From: a virus
Length of the DNA stretch: 29,511 nucleotides
Virus record (IMG/VR): IMGVR_UViG_3300049489_000214
Span: 1 to 29,511 of that record
Reading direction: 5' to 3' (one strand)
The first letter of the stretch is position 1; each line of letters starts with the position of its first letter. The notes under the pieces were generated by a model. The model had not been told where the DNA came from, made no database searches, and worked only from the letters and a program-made list of their open reading frames with translations. The position numbers and the translations under genes were made by a program. This document shows, in pieces, positions 14,542 through 23,050 of the stretch.

Positions 14542-16476
14542 TTACGATGGATATGAGATTGTTGACGATTCAAGATTCTTCTTTTCGAGTATCACGTAGT
14601 CTGTATTGAGAGAAATAAACTTGTATCGTGCCGTGGCTGAATTTGATCTAAAGCGATATTTAATAGATCGGGCAATTCGTACCATTTTAAGCCACACAGG
14701 AAGATCAGATGATACAGCGTGTTCGGTATCAGTACCTAGCGGGGCATCTCCTGGGAGATCGAACCCAACCATCATGACACCGACACCTGCACCGCCTGTT
14801 GACTGCTGATTGATCGTGAAGGTCGCCGACACGGTAACGCCGTCTAAAATGACATCACCCTCTAAAGCTCCCGAAGTCGTTACGTTCTTGAACTGGAATT
14901 TTGGATCGAAGTATTTTTTGTAGTACATGAAGACTTTTTGATTAAATGCCTTGGTAGCCCATTCGACACTTATCGCCGTTCCGTTGTCGTTTCTATCGTC
15001 AGTCCACATCTCTTCCATATACCCTGATGAGTCATCCCCAAAATAGAGCTTTTCTGACCCATCGGAATCAACATAGGTCATAAAGAAGTTTGGTGTTGTA
15101 CCTTCCCAATAGACAAACGCACCAAAACGAGTATCTAAACACCACGTTCTATCGTTAACGCTAGATCCTTCGGTGGCTACTGCACATCCATATATATTGT
15201 TGTAATAAAACGATGCCGAGTAGGGCAAATTAGCGGTATTTACATCTGTTAGTCTTGAAGCTATCTTGATTGAAAGCTCATTAGTACGCAAGACAGTAGA
15301 GGAGTAATTTTCCTGATTTCCTAGTGAGTAAAACGCTAGTCTTCCGTCCTTTTTGGCGGCAAAAATCACGTCATTTTCTACGTGTTTGCATGATCGAAAC
15401 GAAATACCACCAAAAGATCGGGTAATTTCCTCAAGTCTTTGTAATCCTTCATCCGTAAATGAGAATTTATAGATCGCATTGTCTTTCCAAATGATAACCC
15501 CACCTTGGAAGGGTAAAATTGACCGTATAACCGACCCATCGTTACGGAATACGTCTACTGAACCTCCCCCAATAGACGATCCTGAGAAGTTTCCAATATT
15601 TTCAGCCGTTCCACCAAAATACAGCCTTGACGGGTAATCAGGATCACCTGCGGCGAATATACGTGAAATAGCAAATACGCCCATTGAGCAGATAATACCT
15701 TGAGTGTTATTGGCTTCTGCTGGTAATAGTGATAGTGATGGGGTGTCTGCGCCGTTATCGTCATATTGCAAGAGTCCATATACTGTCCCCATGTATGTTT
15801 CGGTAAGTCCCGTTGCTTTGCGTCCATAAATGTTGTAACCAGTTGCCCCTGTAACAGTACTCCAGGTCAATCTATTGAAATTAGTAGCTGATAGAGTAGC
15901 GTTTCCTGTTGCGGTAGCCACCGAGGTACACGCTAGAGTTTCACCGATAGAGTTAAATGCAGATACTCGGTATGAGTATGCTGTCGATCCAGTCGTTCCT
16001 TGTGGGGTAACTGCAAGACCTGTAGGGGTCGTTAAAGCCGTGTATGTCGTGATGGTAGTCCCATCATACTTCCATAACTCATCTACGCCGTTAAAGCCGT
16101 ATAGAGTGTCCCTTGCTTGTACAAAATTCATGCGAGCATCAGGATCAAAGGTGGTCGATCCTATGTCTGTAGGCACACCTGACACGTATTTTTGCAGTTT
16201 GTTGTTTATGCCCGATGCATAGCGGATAAACTGTCGAGTTCCATCTGACTTGTAAAACCCGATACCTCCCAACATATTATCTCCAGACTCAGAGCCATAG
16301 TGAATAGTCCCTGGTCTTGGTTCGATGCCGTCAACTGATAAGAGAATATTTTTAGCCTCGGTAAGCTCGGAATCTTTAATGCTTAACTCATCTTGAAAGG
16401 TATTTAATCCTCCAAGGAATCCTACGATTGTTTCTGGTCTTTTCTGGCTGTTTTTGCTATCACTTATCTTTAACAT
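14542..16476 (-). CDS. Beta-propeller-like tail hub / stabilisation protein
   Basis: A 644-aa protein resembling podovirus tail hub or stabilisation proteins such as the P22 gp10 and T7 gp12 types. GGLNTFQDELSIKDSELTEAK (20-41, divided here by the usual loop) and NILLSVDGIEPRPG are the standard opening that lays down the first propeller blade. Later blades carry GVIIWKDNAIYKFSF, RSFGGISFRS and DVIFAAKKDGRLAFYSLG. Residues about 150-245 look like an inserted fibronectin-III-like domain (PTGLAVTPQG, YSYRVSAFNSIGET, TGYNIYGRK). It closes the portal channel and holds fibers in such phages. Only weak AAGG precedes the ATG. It is the main evidence for podovirus morphology in this window. Confidence 0.75.
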   Translation of the reverse strand: MLKISDSKNSQKRPETIVGFLGGLNTFQDELSIKDSELTEAKNILLSVDGIEPRPGTIHYGSESGDNMLGGIGFYKSDGTRQFIRYASGINNKLQKYVSGVPTDIGSTTFDPDARMNFVQARDTLYGFNGVDELWKYDGTTITTYTALTTPTGLAVTPQGTTGSTAYSYRVSAFNSIGETLACTSVATATGNATLSATNFNRLTWSTVTGATGYNIYGRKATGLTETYMGTVYGLLQYDDNGADTPSLSLLPAEANNTQGIICSMGVFAISRIFAAGDPDYPSRLYFGGTAENIGNFSGSSIGGGSVDVFRNDGSVIRSILPFQGGVIIWKDNAIYKFSFTDEGLQRLEEITRSFGGISFRSCKHVENDVIFAAKKDGRLAFYSLGNQENYSSTVLRTNELSIKIASRLTDVNTANLPYSASFYYNNIYGCAVATEGSSVNDRTWCLDTRFGAFVYWEGTTPNFFMTYVDSDGSEKLYFGDDSSGYMEEMWTDDRNDNGTAISVEWATKAFNQKVFMYYKKYFDPKFQFKNVTTSGALEGDVILDGVTVSATFTINQQSTGGAGVGVMMVGFDLPGDAPLGTDTEHAVSSDLPVWLKMVRIARSIKYRFRSNSATARYKFISLNTDYVILEKKNLESSTISYPS

Positions 16477-16483
16477 GATAGCC

Positions 16484-17353
16484 TTAGTAACTTAATATAT
16501 TGACATTAGAAAATAGTCTTTTGTTATTTTCCACATTCATATCTTCTACGATGTCATTAAACTCATCGAAGCCATCGGCGGCACTACCACGCTCAGAGTC
16601 CCTCAAATCAAGTCGTGCCTTTACATACGCCACAAACCCCTCAAAGAACAGATCAGGAATAAGCAGGGTGTCCGTGAGAGCGGTTAATCTATCGGGCATT
16701 TTATAGAAGCTGTAGACAATATCTCGCTTAATCACAGTCATCGTTCCTGTCGCTGGAGTAGTTGGTGTGGCTGTAGTGATGAAGGTAAAAGTTGTAGTCG
16801 AGGGGACTGAATAAATCTGTTGCGCTCCGTTGTAGTCTGTCTGGTCTGCTCCTGCGATGGTTACAAAATCGTCAACGATATACCCATGCTCTGCCGAGGT
16901 CGTAACAGTAACTGTACTACCTGATCGGGTAATTCCTGATATTGATTGAGATTCTGGGGGAGAGGTTGTAACAGGGATTATATGCAACTCTCTCTCCCCA
17001 AAAATATAGTAGGATAGCGAGTATCTGAGTGATCGGGGGGAAACGGCTGGATAAATAGTGTTATAGGTTACTGATTGCTCGTGTTGAGTGATTGGGCTGA
17101 CTATTTTCCCATCTAATCGAACATCAATCATTTCTCTAAAAGTAGAATCAAGATCGTATTTTTCTTGATCTGACACACTGGTTAGAGATTTCTTGTCTTG
17201 GGTAAACCAATAGAGATTTTTTCTAAGTATTGACCTTTGAGCGTCATCACATTGAGAAATCCAGCGGGATTTTTCGTTATTATTAGTGGGTACATCGTCA
17301 TAACCCATGCGATATGCCACTGATGTTAGTGCATCATTGACAGTAAAAGACAT
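16484..17353 (-). CDS. Head-tail adaptor (neck) protein with inserted Ig-like domain
   Basis: A 289-aa protein. Residues 1-135 and 210-289 together resemble the helical adaptor under the portal in podoviruses (opening MSFTVNDALTSVAYRMGY, DDAQRSILRKNLYWF, and a C-terminal FEGFVAYVKARLDLRDSERG helix). Residues about 137-208 (ITRSGSTVTVTTSAEHGYIV to TFTFITTATPTTPATG) are an inserted beta domain common in phage structural proteins, joined in a loop. Gene order, between capsid genes and the tail hub, agrees. Its ATG follows the stop of the coiled-coil gene within three bases, so translation is coupled. Confidence 0.7.
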   Translation of the reverse strand: MSFTVNDALTSVAYRMGYDDVPTNNNEKSRWISQCDDAQRSILRKNLYWFTQDKKSLTSVSDQEKYDLDSTFREMIDVRLDGKIVSPITQHEQSVTYNTIYPAVSPRSLRYSLSYYIFGERELHIIPVTTSPPESQSISGITRSGSTVTVTTSAEHGYIVDDFVTIAGADQTDYNGAQQIYSVPSTTTFTFITTATPTTPATGTMTVIKRDIVYSFYKMPDRLTALTDTLLIPDLFFEGFVAYVKARLDLRDSERGSAADGFDEFNDIVEDMNVENNKRLFSNVNILSY

Positions 17354-17355
17354 GA

Positions 17356-17793
17356 TTAGATCTTCAAGTATTTAGTAGCAAATTCTTTGGCGATTTCTTC
17401 TTTGTAGGTTTGTTCTCTGACTCCTACGGCTCTTTCACGCTTCTCAATTTCTCTCAAATTGTATTCGGTGAGTCCACGCTCTTCTTTAACTTCGGCGAGC
17501 ATTTTCTCAATATCTTTTGCTTGTTGAGCTTGTGCCCTTAAATCCTCTGAAAGTTTTTGGTCGTTTCTGATTTTGTTCATTTTCACATTAACCTCAGAGC
17601 TTAAACGGTCAAAATCGGCTTTTTCTGCAATAAGTGCGTTCCTATCAGTCTCTAGATCTGAAAACTCTTTTGCAAGCCTGTTTTGGAGTTCTTGAAGCTC
17701 ATTTTCTCGTTGAGAAAGCTGTCCTTCCCTCCCTGATAGCTCGTTTTCGATCTGTTTTACTAATTCACTAACTTCTGTACGTGTTTTTTTCAT
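17356..17793 (-). CDS. Coiled-coil protein (145 aa)
   Basis: An almost entirely helical 145-aa protein with continuous heptad-like spacing (ELSGREGQLSQRENELQELQ) rich in Glu, Lys, Gln and Arg. It has no Cys and no membrane segment. AAAGGA lies before the ATG. It is the first gene after the terminator that ends the capsid block, and is coupled to the adaptor gene. Possible roles are a tail assembly scaffold, tape-measure-like rod or virion core protein. No family can be assigned because coiled coils match many proteins. Confidence 0.65.
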   Translation of the reverse strand: MKKTRTEVSELVKQIENELSGREGQLSQRENELQELQNRLAKEFSDLETDRNALIAEKADFDRLSSEVNVKMNKIRNDQKLSEDLRAQAQQAKDIEKMLAEVKEERGLTEYNLREIEKRERAVGVREQTYKEEIAKEFATKYLKI

Positions 17794-17850
17794 AAGTTCC
17801 TTTCAGTAACTATATATAGTTTACTTTCTAAATATAAATGTGTTACCTAA

Positions 17851-17888
17851 CGCAAAAGCCCCCAATAAAGGGGGCATTGTTTGCGTGA
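17851..17888 (-). terminator. Intrinsic terminator after the decoration protein gene
   Basis: Minus-strand GCCCCC-TTTATT-GGGGGC (17858-17863 and 17870-17875) is followed by TTTT. Flanking CGCAAA and TTTGCG can extend the stem. It lies 10-40 bases after the decoration-like gene. It should reduce transcription into the tail genes and so keep capsid products in excess. Confidence 0.85.
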
Positions 17889-17897
17889 GGCTTTTTA

Positions 17898-18359
17898 TTA
17901 ACCTAAAACATTCGTAACTGATGGGTAGTTCAAGAACACAGTCGCTACGTTAGCAGAGTCTGCGGTCATTGAATATGCACCAACGATCAAATCTCCAGCA
18001 ACAACTGCATCATCTGCACGTCCTGCTGTGCCGTCGATGAACAAAGCTACATCGGCAGCGATAGTGTCGGTACTAGCTTGAGTGTTTACTCCGTAAATTT
18101 GATACCAACCCTTTGTACTGGCAACAGTGGCTGCACTAGCGATAGCGACAGGTCCAACTGCGTTAGCAGCGAGAAGAGTGGTTGCAAAGTTTTCGTCAAA
18201 CGAAACCCATGAACCAGCTACAGTTGAAGCAACACCAGTCAAGAAGATATATGCTTTCCCGTTTGTAGGGTCAGTATATCTCTCTCCAAGAGTAGGAGTG
18301 TCCAGATCTGAGCTTGTCCAGATTTTCGTTAGATCGTGTGTAATATATCTTTCGGCCAT
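17898..18359 (-). CDS. Capsid decoration-like protein
   Basis: A 153-aa beta-rich protein directly after the major capsid gene. The pattern GKAYIFLTGVASTVAGSWVS, then AANAVGPVAIASAATVAS, KGWYQIYGV and DDAVVAGDLIVGAYS is common in small head proteins that sit on the outside of HK97-fold capsids. There are no Cys, membrane or catalytic motifs. AAAGGATAAGATT precedes the ATG with good spacing. The terminator just downstream makes this the last gene of the high-expression head block, which suits a protein needed in hundreds of copies. The exact family is not named here. Confidence 0.75.
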   Translation of the reverse strand: MAERYITHDLTKIWTSSDLDTPTLGERYTDPTNGKAYIFLTGVASTVAGSWVSFDENFATTLLAANAVGPVAIASAATVASTKGWYQIYGVNTQASTDTIAADVALFIDGTAGRADDAVVAGDLIVGAYSMTADSANVATVFLNYPSVTNVLG

Positions 18360-18374
18360 AATCTTATCCTTTCT

Positions 18375-19316
18375 TTAAGCGGTCTTAGCTGTTAATTTAC
18401 CCAATTTCCTACGGTTGTCAGTTACCAAAGCCATGGTTGCGAGAATGAATTGCTCGTAGACCATTTGACCTTGCACTTTTTCCATAGGCAACACATCGAA
18501 GTTTGCATCTCTGTGTTGAATGAGCTTCAAAGCAGGTGAAACAGCGTACATTTCACCAGTCTGAGCGAATCGGTTGTACACCATAGGAATTCCTCTGAAT
18601 CCTAGAGTGGCAAAACCTGCATCACCCAAACGCTTCATTTCCTTGGTAGAAGTCGTATTCATCTGCAAAGTAGCAGTGAGTAAAGACTCATACTTGGCGT
18701 GAAGCACAACAGTGGTTTCCAATAAAGACACACCTGCACCTGGCAGAGAGTCAATATCGTTCACCATGTCACGGATGTAAGCGACTGTCAAAGCTGTAGC
18801 AGTGGATTCAACGTAGGATCTCCAGAAAGTTTCTGAAGTACCTGAGATATCACCGACTGTACCTGTGGCAGCAATCAAAGATTGCATACCGACAACAGCA
18901 CTCGTCCCACCAGCACCAGTGTGGAGATCTAATTCGATCTTCTCTTTGAGTGAGCGTTCAGATTGCTTGATTTTGGCTTTGATAAGTTTCTTAACAGCGA
19001 ATTCTCCGTTGTTTTTAAGCTCATCGTCCTTACTAATAGATACGCCACCGTAGTAGTTTACCCAGTCGTAAGTAGCCGCATCGATACCTTCTTGGTATGG
19101 GTTAACCACTGTTGAAGTACCTGAATAAGTACCTACAGCAGAGCTGTTTCCATATTCCAAAGGCATAACGACTTCTCGTCCACCCTCTTCGACCTGAACC
19201 ATGCCATTGGCTTTCATGTGGTTCAAAAGAACGACATCACGACCAATGTTGTCAGCGTATGTTTTTTGATAGTTTTGCAGTGTAGTAGCTGCAAGCTGTC
19301 CTATGTTAATAGGCAT
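18375..19316 (-). CDS. Major capsid protein (HK97 fold)
   Basis: A 313-aa protein encoded directly after the scaffold gene, with the best SD of the window (AAAGGAG). The opening MPINIGQLAATTLQNYQKTY, the N-terminal block VEEGGREVVMPLEYGN, the helix with SKDDELKNNGEFAVKKLIKA, and the P-domain/A-domain run (FRGIPMVYNRFAQTG, PALKLIQHRDANFDV) are typical of HK97-fold major capsid proteins that use a separate scaffold. The length fits a small icosahedral head. No N-terminal scaffold domain is fused, which agrees with the separate scaffold upstream. Confidence 0.85.
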   Translation of the reverse strand: MPINIGQLAATTLQNYQKTYADNIGRDVVLLNHMKANGMVQVEEGGREVVMPLEYGNSSAVGTYSGTSTVVNPYQEGIDAATYDWVNYYGGVSISKDDELKNNGEFAVKKLIKAKIKQSERSLKEKIELDLHTGAGGTSAVVGMQSLIAATGTVGDISGTSETFWRSYVESTATALTVAYIRDMVNDIDSLPGAGVSLLETTVVLHAKYESLLTATLQMNTTSTKEMKRLGDAGFATLGFRGIPMVYNRFAQTGEMYAVSPALKLIQHRDANFDVLPMEKVQGQMVYEQFILATMALVTDNRRKLGKLTAKTA

Positions 19317-19325
19317 ATTTCTCCT

Positions 19326-20138
19326 TTATTGTTTGGAGAAGGCATTGTCTACCGCATCGTCAAGACTCATGATTCCTGCTGGTTTACTTGGTGCTTTCGA
19401 TCCAACTACTCCCATAGGAGCGGTCTTCTTGACACCATTAAAGGCTTCTTGAGTTCTTTGTGTTGCGAGTTCCTTTGCCCTCTTTTCTGTATAATTTTCG
19501 TACTGTTCGATCAATTCTTTTGTTTGAGCTTGATAATCAAACCCGATGACGCTACCGTTCTCTTTAGCGTAAGCTTTCAGAGCGTCGTCTAGCTCTCCTC
19601 CCACAACAGAACGCATATATTTGTCGTATGCTGGGGATTCTGGATTCAATCTCTCGTCTGTCCCTTCAAACTCGGTAACAGCATTGTCAAGGAATTTTTG
19701 TTCTTGTTCCTCGATAGCTTGCCTCTTCTGAAGAGCGATCTTTTCCTCAACTTGTGACAACATATATTTTGTATAGTCGTCAATCGACATGTTGGGGTCG
19801 ATCTGTAGAGCCTTATCTTGCACTTGGGGAGTCTGGGGTGTTTCAGGCTGTATTTGAGCCTTCATTTTCTCCTCGAACTCTTTGCGTTGTTTGGCGATTG
19901 CTTGAGTCTTTTTAGTGTAATCACTAAGTAAAGACCTATGCATTGCTTGCAACTCAGGTGGTAAAGATTTTGGATCTATACGAGTGTATGAATCCTCGGT
20001 TGTAGTAACAGCTTCGTTGCTCGGTTGAGTCTCGGCTGGTGTTTCAACCACTTCATCGTTGTTAATGCTCTCACTTGGATTCATTGCTGAGTCCATAGCT
20101 TGATCTAAATCTTGAGGCTCTGTCACTTTTGGTGGCAT
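19326..20138 (-). CDS. Capsid scaffolding protein
   Basis: A 270-aa acidic, Gln/Glu/Lys-rich, mostly helical protein. The first 60 residues are disordered and acidic (PAETQPSNEAVTTTEDS). Helices with coiled-coil character follow (LSDYTKKTQAIAKQRKEFEE, SQVEEKIALQKRQAIEEQEQ). The C terminus is short and basic then helical (KTAPMGVVGSKAPSKPAGIM), as expected for the capsid-binding end. The position between portal and capsid genes is diagnostic. Scaffolds direct shell assembly and leave or are cleaved before packaging. AAGGAG lies six bases before the ATG. No protease gene is seen in the window. Confidence 0.8.
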   Translation of the reverse strand: MPPKVTEPQDLDQAMDSAMNPSESINNDEVVETPAETQPSNEAVTTTEDSYTRIDPKSLPPELQAMHRSLLSDYTKKTQAIAKQRKEFEEKMKAQIQPETPQTPQVQDKALQIDPNMSIDDYTKYMLSQVEEKIALQKRQAIEEQEQKFLDNAVTEFEGTDERLNPESPAYDKYMRSVVGGELDDALKAYAKENGSVIGFDYQAQTKELIEQYENYTEKRAKELATQRTQEAFNGVKKTAPMGVVGSKAPSKPAGIMSLDDAVDNAFSKQ

Positions 20139-20212
20139 AGGTACTCCTTATGGTAAGACTTCCTATATCTAGGGGTGGTCTACTATAATTATGAGCCGTT
20201 AGGGAAATTTTG

Positions 20213-20512
20213 TTACTTTTTGGAGAATTTACCGTCTTTTAATACATCAATCCCGACGATAAACCTTGTTACAAACTTACACTTCTTGCACGTTGCTTCT
20301 CGCTTTCCTGCATCGGTGATTTCAAAATAGCACTCACCTTTGGGGCATGATTCCCATACTGTTTTTAGAGTGTGTTCTTTTAGTGATCTCTCGCCAGTGA
20401 TAGTGTTTTCTATGTCCTGCCACCTACCTGTACCGCCGTGATGTATTAAACCTTTGTCCTCTTCGACTGGTCGCCATCCTTGTTCGTACTTGCCTGAATT
20501 GGGGTTATACAT
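20213..20512 (-). CDS. Zinc-ribbon-like protein between portal and scaffold
   Basis: A 99-aa protein. Four Cys (C56, C61, C75, C78) in ESCPKGECYFEITDAGKR then EATCKKCKF form a probable zinc ribbon. The N terminus MYNPNSGKYEQGWRPVEEDK has no family I recognise. The start overlaps the end of the portal gene by eight bases, so it is made with portal. The place, between portal and scaffold, often holds a small head-assembly or virion protein. Function is unknown. It is followed by about 70 bases without genes before the scaffold start (20139-20212). Confidence 0.65.
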   Translation of the reverse strand: MYNPNSGKYEQGWRPVEEDKGLIHHGGTGRWQDIENTITGERSLKEHTLKTVWESCPKGECYFEITDAGKREATCKKCKFVTRFIVGIDVLKDGKFSKK

Positions 20513-22298
20513 TAGTCATGGGGTTACTTTGTATTGCAGACTGGCTTGATGCTGGTGTCATATCTCCGTCACTTGGCATTGTTTGCTCTAAATCTGACCG
20601 TAACACTACAGATCCAGACTCATCAGCAATATATTCCTGTCCGTCTGCGCCCATAAACGTCATTCCAGGCTGTACTGTTGACTGTTTGATGTACTGATCT
20701 GGGTTTTTCTCTCCGAATCCGTCTTTAAGCATCTTTTTGAACACTTTAGCACGGTCTACTAGAGGATCTTCTTTTACCTTGTCATATAACACGATAGCCT
20801 GTTGTCGCACTACGTCCTTATTAACAGACGTACTCTCAAAATCGATAGCTATATCAGTGTCAAAGTTAATATCAGCAAAATCTTCTTTAGTCATTTCAAT
20901 ATCCTGAGCGTTGCCATCTTCATCAGTTATTGTCTGAATCTTGGTGTCCTGCCATTCAACCTGAGCGTATTTGAACATTTTTATAATAATCTGTTTTAAG
21001 AACTCAAAGTATTTCTCTTTAGCTACCTTGACTCGTTTCTCGTTACTATCAGCCACCTGAGTTTGCCCTGTGGCAGTCTGTAGGGTACTACTTTGTTGCA
21101 TTTTAGAGATATCAGTGAGTCCTGAGTTAGTTTGAATATCTGATTGATTCTGGTTCTGCATGGCTTCAATAGCTCCATTAGACCCAGGAGGCATAATATA
21201 TTCAGGCTTGGTTTTAACGTAAGTGATAAGCGGATTACTACGCTTCATGAGTTGCTTGGGGTCTTGTCCTGCATCTTTGGCATCTATAGCCATTTTAGGG
21301 AAAGCATAGAGGTCAGCATAGCGTACCTTTTGACCTGTTCCGATAGACTCTCTGATCTGTTGCTCTTTGAGTTGTTTACCGAGTCCAAAACCGAAGAACT
21401 TTTGAGGGAGTGAATACCATCGACCCAAGGCGCAAGTCTGCTCTCCTATAGGTGATTTGTCTATTTTTAAGATACTTTTCTTGGTGAATACAGCATAGAG
21501 AATATCTTTTGTTTCCGAGTCGTCCATGTCCTCAGGGATTTCTATCTCACTACCCTCTTGAGATTGTAGATATCCTAGTAGCTCTTTTTGGGGGAGTGTG
21601 CCTGTGTAGTAATAAATACCACACTTCATCAGCTCAGATTTGATATTTTCCTTCTCTTCGTTTACGTCCTTGGATAGAATACTCTCATCGGTTTCAACGT
21701 CCTTGTTAAAAGCTTTTCTAGCCTCTGATTTGGTCATTTTCTTTTTGCGGAAGTAGCTTACTTGCTTGGCATCAGGTGAAAATACGCTATCAGGCATAAA
21801 CCATTCGTTTTCATGGTCGTATGCTTCTAAAATGGGATCGTCATAGAGAAATCTGGTATATTCCACACCATCTTCACCCGTGGCTGTTTCGGTTTCTTTT
21901 CTGTAGCCAATATGCCCCGTGGTAAACCCTGCTAGTCCGAAGTAGGTGAAGGTATCATCCATGAATTGCTTGAAGTTGGTCTTGTCTTTCAAGTACTGCC
22001 ATGCAGATTCAACTTTAACTGCTTTTTCTTCGTCATTCTTGCCCTTTTTGGTGTACATGACCTCTGGGGGCTTCTCGAAGAATGAAGATCGATATTTTTC
22101 TACGTTATCAAAGATAACTTTAGCTGTATATTGGTATCTCTGGTCGCTGTCTAAAATGTCCTCAATGGTGGTTGCCTTGGGTGTTTCGGCGTTATAATCC
22201 TCAATCCACGAGTCAACCGACTCTTTGAATTCTTTTGTAAACCTTTGGGCGACCTCTAGGCGAGCGTTTAATACCTGAATCAGTGATTTTTCTGTCAT
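20505..22298 (-). CDS. Portal protein
   Basis: A 597-aa protein encoded downstream of the terminase and upstream of the scaffold. A helical N-terminal part (about 1-100), a mixed clip/wing region, a long middle helix region (LKEQQIRESIGTGQKVRYAD, then YAFPKMAIDAKD) and a long acidic Gln-rich C terminus fit podovirus-type portals. The portal is the dodecameric ring that binds terminase and forms the DNA channel. The SD GAGG is close to the ATG (two bases). The last 120 residues are low-complexity and may form a barrel-like extension or be disordered. Gene order gives most of the confidence. Confidence 0.8.
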   Translation of the reverse strand: MTEKSLIQVLNARLEVAQRFTKEFKESVDSWIEDYNAETPKATTIEDILDSDQRYQYTAKVIFDNVEKYRSSFFEKPPEVMYTKKGKNDEEKAVKVESAWQYLKDKTNFKQFMDDTFTYFGLAGFTTGHIGYRKETETATGEDGVEYTRFLYDDPILEAYDHENEWFMPDSVFSPDAKQVSYFRKKKMTKSEARKAFNKDVETDESILSKDVNEEKENIKSELMKCGIYYYTGTLPQKELLGYLQSQEGSEIEIPEDMDDSETKDILYAVFTKKSILKIDKSPIGEQTCALGRWYSLPQKFFGFGLGKQLKEQQIRESIGTGQKVRYADLYAFPKMAIDAKDAGQDPKQLMKRSNPLITYVKTKPEYIMPPGSNGAIEAMQNQNQSDIQTNSGLTDISKMQQSSTLQTATGQTQVADSNEKRVKVAKEKYFEFLKQIIIKMFKYAQVEWQDTKIQTITDEDGNAQDIEMTKEDFADINFDTDIAIDFESTSVNKDVVRQQAIVLYDKVKEDPLVDRAKVFKKMLKDGFGEKNPDQYIKQSTVQPGMTFMGADGQEYIADESGSVVLRSDLEQTMPSDGDMTPASSQSAIQSNPMTNV

Positions 22299-22329
22299 AT
22301 CCTCATTATGCCCTACTAAACAATTATTG

Positions 22330-22596
22330 TTACTCTTTGAAGTACTCTTTTTTGATTTTCAGGTCTTCAAGAAACTTTTTAATCCTCTTGTGGCGTTCCC
22401 AGATAGTTTTTCTCGTCATTCCTGTAGCAACAGCGGTAGCTTGAACAGAGTTTTGCATATCAAACATAAAAGCGACAATAAATTTATCTAGTGGGTCGGG
22501 AATAATCCTATATACATGAGCATATGCAAAGTCTACTATTTTTCTCTCATCGGGAGTGCAGTCTGTAGGTAAGTTAATCACTAATCGGTTGGGCAT
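22330..22596 (-). CDS. Helix-turn-helix protein between terminase and portal
   Basis: An 88-aa protein starting MPNRLVINLPTDC. The ATG at 22594-22596 has GAGGAA eight bases upstream and is preferred over an in-frame ATG at 22644 that would overlap the upstream gene by 71 bases. Residues about 48-75 (QNSVQATAVATGMTRKTIWE followed by RHKRIKKFL) look like a helix-turn-helix of the sigma-region-4 or terminase-small-subunit kind. It could bind DNA as a late-gene regulator or help packaging. It lies 31 bases before the portal start. Which role applies cannot be told from sequence. Confidence 0.6.
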   Translation of the reverse strand: MPNRLVINLPTDCTPDERKIVDFAYAHVYRIIPDPLDKFIVAFMFDMQNSVQATAVATGMTRKTIWERHKRIKKFLEDLKIKKEYFKE

Positions 22597-23050
22597 CTTT
22601 TTCCTCGTGTATTTCTTTAATAATGTCTTTTGCCATCTTTTCATCTGGTGTCGAGGTTGGTAGGTCTGCTATTTTCTTTTTTAAGTCCCTCTCATCGCTT
22701 TGTTTTTTAGCTTCTGCTATCTCGTCCTCTAAAAGTGCCTTCTGTTTGTTTAAGCGTATTTTCCCTTTATTATATCCCTTTAGAAAACCCTTGAAGAATT
22801 TATTGCGTAACTTGTCCTTGCTATCAGACTCATATAAATCACAACACCACGTCTCATCGAAGTACACTTCACACACCCAGGGAGATTTACCTCTCTTCTG
22901 TAGCCAAACGCTTGAATCCTCTTTGAAATTGAAATGATCGGTGTCCATGAGTACGGTTATTCTCTCGACTAGCTCAATCGGAGATATCCCAAAGTCCCTC
23001 ATGTCAGTCTCTAGACTCTGTACAACTGCTAAATGCATGTGTGGATTCAT
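22574..23050 (-). CDS. Hypothetical protein with C-terminal coiled coil
   Basis: A 158-aa protein of unknown function. Residues 1-85 are a mixed domain with several aromatic and Cys residues (WVCEVYFDETWCCDLYESDS). Residues 85-158 are a charged helix (LNKQKALLEDEIAEAKKQSD). There is no known motif. It overlaps the end of the large terminase by ATGA, with GGAG upstream of its ATG, and overlaps the following gene by 23 bases. Coupling to terminase suggests a packaging or early head-assembly role, but nothing in the sequence proves this. Confidence 0.6.
   Translation of the reverse strand: MNPHMHLAVVQSLETDMRDFGISPIELVERITVLMDTDHFNFKEDSSVWLQKRGKSPWVCEVYFDETWCCDLYESDSKDKLRNKFFKGFLKGYNKGKIRLNKQKALLEDEIAEAKKQSDERDLKKKIADLPTSTPDEKMAKDIIKEIHEEKDAQPISD

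Noticed and set aside
20139-20212. Possible promoter (TATAGT) in the gap before the scaffold gene
   Set aside because: No acceptable -35 at normal spacing; only a weak -10-like sequence in A/T-rich DNA.
22319-22331. 13-bp perfect inverted repeat AACAATTATTGTT between the HTH gene and portal
   Set aside because: It is A/T-rich and short, so chance is likely; it might be an operator for the HTH protein, but nothing else supports that.
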